This document shows positions 54,043 to 64,000 of a stretch of DNA of 64,000 bases, piece by piece. The translations under genes were made by a program, and so were the position numbers. A model generated the notes under the pieces. It was given only the letters and a program-made list of their open reading frames with translations, was not told the DNA's origin and ran no database searches. How positions within the stretch are numbered: the first letter of the stretch is position 1; each line of letters begins with the position of its first letter. The DNA is from Raphanus sativus (taxonomy: Eukaryota; Streptophyta; Magnoliopsida; Brassicales; Brassicaceae): the NCBI RefSeq assembly GCF_000801105.2, contig NC_079513.1, positions 24,334,273 to 24,398,272 on the forward strand, written 5' to 3'.

Positions 54043-54828
54043 GGGGGGTTATTGGAACATGAATTTTTGTGGACTTTGATGATTTTAAAAGTTGAGAAGA
54101 TTTTACAAGTTAACTAGATTTAATAAATTTTACACATAGATTTTCATAACTTGTGTATAGAATTCTATTGATTGTTAAACTTTTAAGGTAAGAATCTAAT
54201 GAAGGTAGGAAAAAGTGAAAAAGAATCATTTCAATCATTAAATAGACAAAATGCTATTATATTCCGTTAATATATAAATAATACAAAAATAAAAAATAAA
54301 TAAAATGTTTTTTCTTTGTAATTTTGAAATATATTTTTAAAATTTTAACTTTTTATGTAAAAAGTTTCGATTTTTTTTCAAATTGTTTTTTTCAATTCTT
54401 TTTTAATTTAAAATGTGTTTTAATAAAACTATTTTTTTACTTTTGTTATTTTTAATATTTATTTTCTATTTTTTTAAGTTGTGATTTGTATTATATTAAA
54501 GTTGTGATTTGTATTATTTCATTGTTCAATTTTGTATGTGAGTGTATTTTATTACATTGATTTCAAAAATCTTATGGGTATAGTTTGTATTCTCAAAGTT
54601 GAGTCTTATGAGTTAAAACAAAGAAAATTTACATCCCAATAATCATAGATTTTAATAGAATCTCAAAATCAATGAAAACTAAACTTTTCCAATAACAAAA
54701 GATTTTGAGTGGAATTTAAAAGTCACTACCGCAATAACAATGGATTCTAAACCCTAAACTCTAAACCAATAACAATGAAATCTTAAAATTTAATAACTTC
54801 TCTAGAATTCTTTTACCAATAACCCCCT
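54043..54828. mobile_element. PIF/Harbinger-like MITE
   Basis: Ends GGGGGGTTATTGGA... and ...ACCAATAACCCCCT, nearly perfect inverted repeats, flanked by TTA on both sides (54040-54042 and 54829-54831), the 3-bp target preferred by PIF/Harbinger. Further TTATTGG/CCAATAA motifs recur inwards from the right end. 786 bp, AT-rich, no ORF. A telomere-like TAAACCCTAAACTCTAAACC stretch lies at about 54749-54768. Confidence 0.65.
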
Positions 54829-54848
54829 TTAATCTTGCCAAGTTGTCA

Positions 54849-55503
54849 TCTATCTTATTAAAACAGAAACATTCTGTTGGACCTAACATTTATTTTATAA
54901 GTTTTTAAATTAAATACACCTTTATACTTTATAGTTAAACATACATTAAATCACTAATGTTCCTTTCTTTATACTACTATCCATGTTCCCAAACAATATA
55001 GTTATTTCTTTATACTACTATCAACGTTTCCAAACAATATACTTATTTCTTTATACTACTATCAATGTTTCCAAACAATATATTTTTATACTACTATCAA
55101 TATTCCAAATAATACAATAATTAATCTTAATTTAATTTTTGTAGAAATGTCATAATTTCATAAATTTCAAAATAGTGAACTTTAAAATTTCGATTATAAG
55201 ATTACAAATTATGAAACTATTACAATTTAAATCCAATTAGATTATATATCGGTCATCCATCAGTTCAATCGGTTAGTTTCGGGTTTTAGTGATTTTTAAT
55301 ATGAATATTTTAGAAATATAAATTGAACTAGATCTCCGGATTAACCGGTATAATCACAATCGGGTTGAATTTAAAAATACTGATTTAAATGCAAATATTT
55401 TAAATACGCACTCTTTAAAAACTACCAAAATATTTGTTAAATTATTAGTGAAATTTTTCATCGTAAAATATCCCGCGCTTCAAAAGCGCGGGTCAAAATC
55501 TAG
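54849..55503 (+). mobile_element. Non-autonomous Helitron
   Basis: 5' end TCTATCTTATTAAAACAGAA preceded by A. 3' end a strong hairpin CCCGCGCTT...AAGCGCGGG (55472-55492), then TCAAAATCTAG followed by T. Both are classical Brassicaceae Helitron termini. 655 bp, no coding capacity. It includes a 3-4 times repeated TTTATACTACTATCAA motif (54968-55096). Confidence 0.9.
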
Positions 55504-58500
55504 TTTGTGTTATTTCAGAAGTTATGGGGTTTTTAACAATATTATAGTAGTTCTTGCTCAGTTTTGTTATATACACGAGGGTAATCTCGGAATTTCAGCA
55601 TCAGTCTTAGGAGTTGGAATTAGGGTTTTGATTTGACCAAAGGCAGTATAAATAATAGAGTAAGCCGCCAACACCAAGCTTCAAAACTACTTGATCTTAT
55701 CTGAGCTGAGAAAAAGGGGTTTAGGGTTCCGATCTGTTCCGATCCTCACCGTGTGAGCAACCCCGTATACTTCCTTTGGAGTGTATTGTCGGCGGCTCCG
55801 GTGACGGAAAGGTGTCCTTATTCTCCCTTTGTTTTCAGCGATGAAGACTGCTTGCTGCCTGAGCTCGGCGCTATGATGGCTTTTGCGAGCTTTAACACCC
55901 TCTCCCCCCCCCCCGCCCAAATTATCTGTTTTTCGAAAACTTAGGTTTTGATTTTTGTTCTAGGTTCTTTTGTTTTTAAATTGAGATTGAAAATAATTTT
56001 TTGTTTTCAAAGCTTTATTGTTTTAACATTGCGCGTAATGCTTATGTGAAGATTCAGTCTTGTTGTTATAATTGGCTTTCTAAATTTTTATATTTAATAT
56101 ACATATTGTTAAACTTACGATAGATCCGTGTAAGGTTCATAGAAGAAGAACCTAAAAATTGGGTCATGTTGGATTCCGTGTAGAAGATGAGAAGGTTATC
56201 TTTTAAACAGCACCCTGAGCTTTTCTCATTTCTTGCTTCTTCTCCTTATCCTGTATTATTTGGTTGCAATTTCTACTAATCGGTTCTGATTCCATAGCTG
56301 TGCAACTTTTTCGAGAGATCTTGGTGCCAGTTGCATCGTCTCAGGCACTGTCAACGGCTGCTCCAATGGTATTTGAGCAAACATGGCAAGATGGGGTTAG
56401 CAGTTAGGAGTCACTTGTGTCTAAACACTCAACTTGAGGACACACCAGCCAGATAGGAGCTTCTTGCAAACCTCCGCATCTCTGTTGTGTCATTGAAGCT
56501 GGTTCAAATCTCTGTTTTCCACATCTTTCCACATCTAGCAACATGTCTTGGTGGTTCATGATTGTAATCAAATCTTAATAAATTAATGAAATTGTTGAAT
56601 ATACATAGTTTGGTGAATCCGTAAATGAAATTCTTGATTATTAAAGTGAAACAATGAAATTCTTGATTATTAAAGTGAAACACATTCAAGCAAGCTACGA
56701 TGTAGCCAAAACTAAAACAGTGTTTCAGTTAAAACACTCGTAAACATTTGAGGCTCGAGTAAGTCTAATCGTGAGTTTATTTTTTTTACGGATTTTAGCG
56801 GATCCATCTGCTAAGGCCCATGGATGGACTCACATCTGCCAAATATTTGTGTTATGTCTCATTCTGTCAAACCCTTGGGCCATAAGCACATGGCATAGCT
56901 GTTTAGTTGCTGTCTAAACTGCTGATCCCAACCACCCACTACAAAGGTGAAAACAAAAAGCGACAAGATGAAATGTTTCTCGTCTGTAGTGATTGCTTTT
57001 TACAGGAGAACCTAACAAATATATGAAAATGTATAGTCAGCTGTTAAGAAAAAACTGACAGATTAGTAAATCAGTTACATCATCAGTGTGACCGATTTAA
57101 ACCGGTTAGGCAAAAACATTTTTTGGAATGGTACGAGGTTTGTGTCACGTAAATGTAGACAAAGCTGTTTTTGTGGTGGAAAGCCATTGGCTAGTGCATG
57201 TGAGTTTGTGACCGTCAAATCTCCTTTTCCAACATACTACGTTTTTTTAATTATATTTTTGATAGAGTACTAGGTTGTATTATTATTATGTGATTTATAT
57301 TGGTAGAAATTCACACTTGCTTTTTTCTATTGTCTTGAATTTAGGTGACGACAGAAAATAGAACTGACACAAAATATTAAACTTCAATCATCGATCAAGT
57401 TCAGTGTTCATCATGACAAGAAAAGATTCTCATTCAATGTATATACCTTCCTGAAGACAAATTTATTGTACTTATAGTTAAATGGTTTGATGTAGATAAC
57501 ATTATAAACTGAAAGAAAAAGGAAAAAGAAAGAGACGGGAGAGACTAGGTGATGATAAAGATCATATATATCATCTAGAAACCAAAAAAAGAGGGAAAAG
57601 AGAAACGGTTAGCTTTTGCTACAGGTATCGATCTAAAAGCTTAGCTTTAAATGGAAAGTCCCGTAATTATGCGCACTCAGATAATGTTCGCGTTCATGCA
57701 TCTTTTCTTTTTCCCAAAATTACTATTTCGTTTATTTTTAAATCGATTCCTCGTATGATAAGTTCATTCATAAAGAATAGCATATGATATATAAACCAAG
57801 TAATCTACTAGTAATTGAAAAGAAGAAATATTTAACCTCTTCCGAAAATGAAGAAAGAAAACTTAAATCTATATATTTTGTCAACATGAAGAAGACTTTT
57901 AACAGTGGAGAAAAAAGAAGAATCTATTAATACTAAAAACGAGAAATGATTCTATGTTCTGGCAGAAGTCTCTATAGTATAGAGTTTAGTTGTAAACAAT
58001 TATAATTAGGTTTATACTTACATCATTTTTTATGATTAAGTCCAAAATTCAACAAAATAATTAATGAGATTCATGTCCTGAATTTGAGTTGAGGTGGAAA
58101 AGACTCACACGCTTATTTCCAAACAATCATAGTAGTACATTGAACTAGAGGCATCATTTATTTGTGTACGGTTAATCGAGTTCTTAATTATTTTAGTCGC
58201 CTAGATAATTATCTACATACATATGAACGTTTCAAACCAACCTTTTAGAACATTATGGTAATTAGTGCATTGAAAAATATCAAACTTAAAATCAAGGAAC
58301 TATAAATAGGATGTATTAGCATGGCATTATGCCATTATGTATATACAACAGGTTGTTTCTTTGGTGCCATTATGAAAAATGTATTATCTTTGTCGTTTTA
58401 TATATTGAAATATCAAGAATTCAATTCTTTTTTTTTAGCAACTCAAGGATTCAATTCAAAGAATATTATATAGTACATTACATTTAACCAAAAAACAGAT

Positions 58501-59596
58501 CTGCTGCCAAATCTTAAACACAGATCTGCAGCCATATATTATTCTATGTAAAGACAAGCTTTGTGCTTCGGGACCCAAGAAAAAAAATTCCTTAAGATAT
58601 TATTTAAATGTATTGAAGAAAGAACGAAAGATGTGTATATACGATACTAACAGATGTTATCACAAGTGAAACCCATATCATTAATCAAGTGAAAAAATGA
58701 TATGAAACGTACGAAAAGCGTCCAGTTATTAAAATATTTGGTAGGAAAACGTAATGTGGTTGTATTAACCAAGTTCCTTAAGACACAAGACTTAGGGATC
58801 TGGAATTGTATTTACACAAGAAACCCATATCATTAATCACTGTTCTTAGTTGAAATGTTTTTAATATAGTAAATGAATGATATATTAATAGATAGTGCCA
58901 TAATAATCTAATTTATTGTGCATATGACATGGCTAATATGCTGCCCAGATTCGGGGAACATTCACATGCTTCATGAGCTGTGTTTCTTTCCTCTCTGTGA
59001 GATTTATTCAGACTCCATCAATATGCATTTCTAATTTCTTAATTCTCAAACAAGAATATAAAATATCATTATGTTGATTGTTAAGTGATCATAAGTGATG
59101 CAAATGGTAAACTGAAAACCATTTATCAACATCTATTAGCATTAAAGATTTAAATGTGTTATCTTGCATGCATTCACAAAGTTGTTGATTTATGATCATT
59201 TTTTTGTATTTGAATGGGAACGTTATCTACTTGAGTTTGAACTAATCTGAGTATATCGAATTGAACTAACAACTCTAGACGAGAGATCGTTAATCTTTGG
59301 TAACCTTTTTTGATCGAAAATCTTTGGTAACCAAAACTCTATAAGAAACTATATATATGAAAGTATATGTATTATACAGTGTACAAGAAATATATATTAC
59401 CTATGCACTAAAAATCCCAAATAATCACAACCCCTAATTAACCAATCAACTAAATAAGATCAATGAAGCAAACATAATTAGGATAAATCCCCTAGTAAAT
59501 CCTATATGTATATGTAATAACTACCAACAAATATACTCTTTCACCACAATTAAATAATAAAATAACCATAATTATCCCAAAGCTAGGTAAAATTAT
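55504..59596. other. 4.1-kb gene-poor region
   Basis: No protein gene supported. At 55620-55628 TTAGGGTTT (an inverted telo-box) and at 55647-55655 TATAAATAA form a promoter-like pair, followed by GC-richer DNA (55660-55925) with a run of nine C's at about 55905-55913 and no good ORF: possibly an unrecognised transcript. From 56000 to 59596 the DNA is AT-rich without features that I can name; its right end is the 3' flank of NAC087. Confidence 0.4.
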
Positions 59597-61119
59597 TCAG
59601 TAGTCCCATAAGATCCCCCTCAAGTCACATAGATCTTCATAAGACTTGCTACCGTTCACCATTCCCATCATACTCATCTCTTGCTTCATTACCGGACCAG
59701 AAGATACCTCCGTGGTCGTGGTCGCGGTCGCGTTCACATCTGAGCTTAGGCATGTTTCTTGAGATACACTAACAAGAGACTGCTCCATCTTGATCATCTC
59801 CCTGTTGTTGTAGTATGTAGAGCCAGAACCAGAAGCAGAACCAAAACTCTGGTGGTTAAAGATTGGTTGGTAGCTAGAATTGAACTGATGTAGTTGGATT
59901 GGTGACGGGGTGTCGTAGGTGGGAGGGTTGATAGGTTTGAAGTTGGGTTGACCCGTGAAACTCGGATCTATGAGAGGAGGTAGAGATGAGAAGTCTAGGA
60001 AATGATCAATGTTCTCTAGAGAATCCGTTCTTGTGAGATCTCCAGTGGGTATTCTCGTCATTTGTTGAGTTGTAGTGGAAGGATTGTTCTTGTGAAAAAC
60101 CCTACACACGACCCACTCGTCCTGTGTAATCAAGATCACAAACCAACAAAGAGATTAGGTTTGGTTATGAGTTTGGATTCAATTAATCTTTTATTTTCTG
60201 ACGCTTGGAACTCAATCTTGGATTGGATATATGAGACTCAATCAAACTTATTGAAAATGACAAAATTTCAACCAAATTTAACATACTTTTGGTTTAAGAA
60301 AACTAAAACTAAAAATGAGAATATATGGATTAGATTTATATAAACTTACCCTTGCGGTTTTGGGGAGATTGTGATAAGAATATATGCCTTCAAGACGATA
60401 TTCATGCATGACCCAATTCGTCTTTTCACCTCGTGGAGCTCGTCCTCTATAAAACACAAGTGTTTTCTTCATCCCAACGAGACAACCTTTGCCTTTGAAG
60501 ATCTCCTTATCCTTCCCGGTCGCTTTCCAATAACCGGACTCGGTTGCCCGGTTCGTCCTCATACCGGTCGGGTACTTCCTGTCCCTTTGACAGAAGAAGT
60601 AAAATTCTTTCTCCCCCATCTTTGCCATCTCTATATACACCAATAAAAAAAAAAAAAAAAACAAGAATCTAAGAAGCATGATCTTAATCAATAAGCCTTT
60701 CATTTGTGTTTAAAAACGGTCAAAAAGACTAAAATCTGTTTAGTTTTGAAGTTTGAAAAATTGGATGAAAACAAGTGTTGAAAATATGATTCCAGAATTG
60801 GCAATCTTAATCAAGAAGCTAGCCTTTTTATGTTTTATGTGTGAACACTCATGAAATGGTCAAAGAACAATTGAATTTTGAGTTTTCGTTATTGAATTTT
60901 TTCTGAATAAAACTTACTTGGTAAATCCCAGGGTTCACACTTGTTAAGATCGGCTTCTCCCATGGCCACAGCCGTGAATCGGCTGTCTAAAACCTTCTCT
61001 TTGAGGTAGGACGATATGATCTCTTCATCTGTTGGATGAAACCTGAATCCAGGTGGTAAATCCACAAGCTCTTCCCCTCCATGATTCAACACCACGCCTT
61101 CTTCTACTGCAACCGCCAT
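59597..61119 (-). CDS. NAC087: NAC transcription factor (ANAC087-like)
   Basis: Three exons on the minus strand: 61119-60918, 60630-60350, 60121-59597, giving 335 residues. The NAC DNA-binding domain is at about 20-170 with subdomains in order: [19 protein letters not shown] (A), [14 protein letters not shown] (B), [20 protein letters not shown] and [19 protein letters not shown] (C), [20 protein letters not shown] and [11 protein letters not shown] (D), [12 protein letters not shown] (E). The C-terminal activation region is Ser/Thr/Gln/Pro-rich and ends [16 protein letters not shown]087 in Arabidopsis is a nuclear regulator of developmental cell death (with NAC046) and senescence. The start at 61119 ([20 protein letters not shown]) was chosen because an upstream in-frame Met adds only seven unrelated residues. 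Confidence 0.96.
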
Positions 61120-61619
61120 GACTATATAACAGTGTAACAATCTATATGTGTGTTTGTTTCTCTTTTAGTTTAAAGATTCAAGAACAAGAGATCAAGAGAA
61201 AAGAGATGGGATGATTTAGAGAGAGATAGACACAAGAAGGAGATGAAGAAAGAAAATGATGTTGAGAAAGCTAGCTGGAGAATCTTTTGGGCAGTTAAAG
61301 GCAGAGAAATAAAAGTATTGAAAGAGTGGAAAAGTGGCTTATATAGAGGAAATAGGGGACCTTTGTAGATAAATAAAAGATTAAAAATTATTATTGTTTC
61401 TTTCTTCATTTTTCCTTCTTTTTGGTGATTTTGAAAGATCCGTAGACACCAAGCAACTTCCTGAATTGTTGAACAAGTTTCACATAGACAACCATTCGAT
61501 TCTTATTTGTTTTATACAGTATAAATTATTAATCTCGGTCATATAATTTACTCATAATCTGCAGTCGTTCTAACTAAATTCATCAAACGTCTCATATGAA
61601 TTTCCATATATGTAACCGA
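61120..61619. promoter_or_regulatory. NAC087 proximal promoter and leader
   Basis: CT/GA-rich leader near 61140-61300 and a TATATA-like box (minus strand, about 61346-61340). Upstream of this the sequence is interrupted by a SINE. Confidence 0.4.
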
Positions 61620-61866
61620 ACCAACGCGTGTTGGCCTAGTGGTAAAGGAACTCCGGCTGGAGTGCCCGCCCTGGGTTCGATCCGCGTTGGCCACGAGAGA
61701 ATTTACATGGGCTTCTCTCGCCTCCCAGACCACTTTGCGTAACCAGGGGCCCTTAAGTGGAGGCTTAAAAATTCCTGTAATGGCATGGGCATAAGCCCGG
61801 TGGGCTAGTCGATCACGCTTAGTGGTCGGATACTGGGTTATCAAAAAAAAAAATATATGTAACCGA
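61606..61866 (+). mobile_element. tRNA-derived SINE with 14-bp target duplication
   Basis: The element body is 61620-61852. The head has Pol III boxes, TGGCCTAGTGGTA (A, 61632-61644) and GGTTCGATCC (B, 61674-61683), 30 bp apart, as in a tRNA. Then a tRNA-unrelated body of about 150 bp and an A-tail (61843-61852). The 14-bp duplication ATATATGTAACCGA flanks it (61606-61619 and 61853-61866) without a mismatch, so insertion is recent. It lies about 490 bp upstream of the NAC087 start codon, in the opposite orientation. Confidence 0.92.
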
Positions 61867-64000
61867 TAGTTTATTCTTAATTATAGGTTTATTATTGCAA
61901 AGCCTGTGGGTCAGCTGGTCTTGAAAACAAGAAACGGTGGGAACGAAAGCTTGTAGTATAACTTGATATCAAACAGAAAACGTGTGGAAAATAAAATCAC
62001 TAAAACTGGTTATAAGTTGTAACCTTTTTATGTGTGGACCCATGATTAAAGATTTCCTTTATTTAATTTGATTAATGTCCTAAAGAAAAAGGCCTTAAGG
62101 AATCTATATATAAGTATCCATTAATTATACTGAGTTATTTATTGATTTTAAAACTCTATATATAAGTATCTATTAATTTATCGTTAATAAAGTCGAGAAG
62201 ATTATATGTATGGTTTAAGTATTTGTTTTCGTGTATATTAGAGGATATATATAGTTAATTTGATTATTATTGACTTGTTTAACACCACTTCATCTACTTC
62301 AAAAAGCTGTTGCCTTTTTATATGGTGTTTGCTTTATCCTTTCTAGTGAAGCCGAATAAAGACATATATAATTAATCAATCAACTAGAGGCTTATAATGT
62401 GTGAAAGATTATAGATTGAAAAAACTAATATACATGTTAGGTTTTTTTCTTTAAAAAAACATAATGCTGTTCGCCGGGTGTAAACGTATCATTTTAATCC
62501 AGAGAAAACCCCCTTAAGAATAGTACACAATACAAAGAATACTTGTGTCTAGTTTTCATTTAAAATAAGCAAATAAAATTTAGGTGTTAGATTTCATGCT
62601 TTTTATAAGTTGGGAATAACCCTTTTTCCCAAGTCGAAGAAAATATCGACTAGTCAAGTCATCAAGTTATTGACTGAAAAATCATAATAGGGACGTCCAA
62701 CCACGAAGTTGAGGTTCTTTTTGAACTTTTCGAAGTTGAGATTGCATAAATATTTTGCAAACTCGGGTAGAATATAGCACTTTAAATCCAAACTGAGTAA
62801 TACCATATATCGGACTACTCTACGCTTGTAAAACTATATCGGACTAGTCTAATATCGGACTACTCTAATTAGGTCATATATATCGACGTCAGAAACAAAA
62901 CATGAATTAGGTCATATATATTTATCATCAAAATAGAAAACAAAAGTGAGGTTGTGTATTCTACTATGAATTTAATATTTCGTATCATTTTTGTAAATTA
63001 ACCCTGAAGGCGAAAACTTCCCCACCAATTCAATTAAACAATCAATACGAAAATAATAAATTGATTAATTAGCAAGCTGAATATATAAATTTTGTTTGAA
63101 TATTTTTTTTTGAAAAAAAAATATTTGAATATTAAACTGCTGCTGTTTTCAATACATTTGTTTGGCCCATGGAAGGCTGACTCCAGTATTCACAGCTTCG
63201 TCACAATCTGTTGTTTCTAGTATTTGATCACAGAAGATCATTTTTTTCTTGCTTATGAGTGTTATGATAATGAAGAAATATTTCATTACGTCATTTTCTT
63301 GTGATTGTTCGAAAATAACAAAAAAAAACTTGGTCCCTCAAACCGGAATTTCCTGTAGAATTCTGAAATATGACACCTAATCTCCAACCAGATTAACTGT
63401 AAAATTGTCTTTGCTCGCTATTATATTGCGTAGTCTAGTCTAGACTCTAGACAAAAGAAAATTACTATGATCGGTCTCGTTTACTCGAGCTTCGTATAAA
63501 CACTGATACGTACACCATTATTACGAACTTGGAACTCAGTTACGGTTATAAAACGAACAGTAAGTTTTCTTTTGGTCAAAAGTGTGATAATTGCATATTG
63601 CCGTATAATTATTGTGTATACTCATTTATAATCCATCGATTTTCCAGACTGTCATCTTCTGGATAATATTAACACAAAGACACATATACATTTTAAATAT
63701 GAGTTTTGTAATAATCTACACATTGCCGACTCAGATTAAATTGGAAAATCGTCTTAGTCAGCACGCTGTAACAAACCACCGACTTGATTCCAGCATTTTT
63801 ACCAATTTATTCATATTTTTCTCCTTCTTAGCCCATTTTTAATACTAGTTTAGTGTTAAAATATTTCGTTGATTTGTTCGTTTTATTGACCGGCGAACTT
63901 AACATGTACGAATATATTAATCAGCATTGACATTTATTAAATTGATGTAGAATAGTACATGTGACATCACATATATAAACAACAAATTAATTTTTATTTA
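61867..64000. other. Intergenic, no gene seen
   Basis: AT-rich DNA upstream of NAC087 to the window end. Short local repeats only (TATCGGACTA near 62808, 62839 and 62853; AATTAGGTCATATATAT near 62867 and 62907). Confidence 0.5.

Noticed and set aside
55687..55920. 77-codon minus ORF and 63-codon plus ORF in the GC-rich region
   Set aside because: Overlapping on both strands, no recognisable domain, and one is built on the C/G homopolymer run.
61620..61695. tRNA gene at the SINE head
   Set aside because: A and B boxes are present, but the sequence continues into a SINE body with A-tail and target duplication; no proper acceptor stem.

Overview
The window is nuclear DNA of a Brassicaceae plant, most likely a Brassica or close relative. 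Evidence: split genes with GT-AG introns, AT-rich intergenic DNA, nuclear tRNA genes, several classes of plant transposon, and a gene order that I recognise from Arabidopsis chromosome 5, about At5g18010 to At5g18270. That comparison is from memory and was not searched. Several genes of the Arabidopsis interval seem absent here, as expected after the Brassica genome triplication.

Left third (1-26.1 kb): a tandem cluster of SAUR19/24-type small auxin-up RNA genes, intronless and about 92-99 codons long. I count ten intact copies and three broken ones: one frameshifted, one split by an LTR retrotransposon, one truncated. A unit made of tRNA-Trp(-), SAUR(-), SAUR(+), SAUR(-), SAUR(+) occurs twice, at 4.76-12.8 kb and 13.57-17.7 kb. 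A partial third unit carries a duplicated intronless phosphoacetylglucosamine mutase gene (DRT101-like, at 18.2 and 23.3 kb). The two mutase copies are identical over their 3' 0.65 kb but clearly diverged upstream, which suggests gene conversion. A third tRNA-Trp lies at 26.3 kb. Almost every SAUR copy keeps the same promoter block (CATGTG, TGTCCCAC, GACCACAAGTTT) about 200 bp upstream of its ATG.

Middle and right (29-52.3 kb): conserved single-copy genes. They are NCBP (cap-binding, -), APRL7 (thioredoxin-like, +), a DUF6821-type membrane protein (+), a 77-residue membrane microprotein (-), GAR1 of H/ACA snoRNPs (-), MLK1-type casein-kinase-like kinase (-), CCR4-NOT subunit NOT3 (-) and a small Gly/Ala-rich membrane protein (+). 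From 52.4 to 55.5 kb there is a pile-up of transposons, then about 4 kb of gene-poor DNA, then NAC087 (-) with a SINE in its upstream region.

Mobile elements delimited with target-site duplications (TSDs) or diagnostic ends: a CACTA element (1268-3790) carrying exon fragments of a PTPMT1-like phosphatase; a non-autonomous copia-like LTR element (6337-10163, 5-bp TSD, LTRs differing at 3 sites); Helitrons (20339-21916, 52370-53979, 54849-55503); a Mutator-like element (27041-28983, 11-bp TSD) whose inverted repeats contain a tRNA-like module, one copy of it interrupted by a hAT element (28064-28702, 8-bp TSD); a PIF/Harbinger-like MITE (54043-54828); and a SINE (61620-61852, 14-bp TSD).
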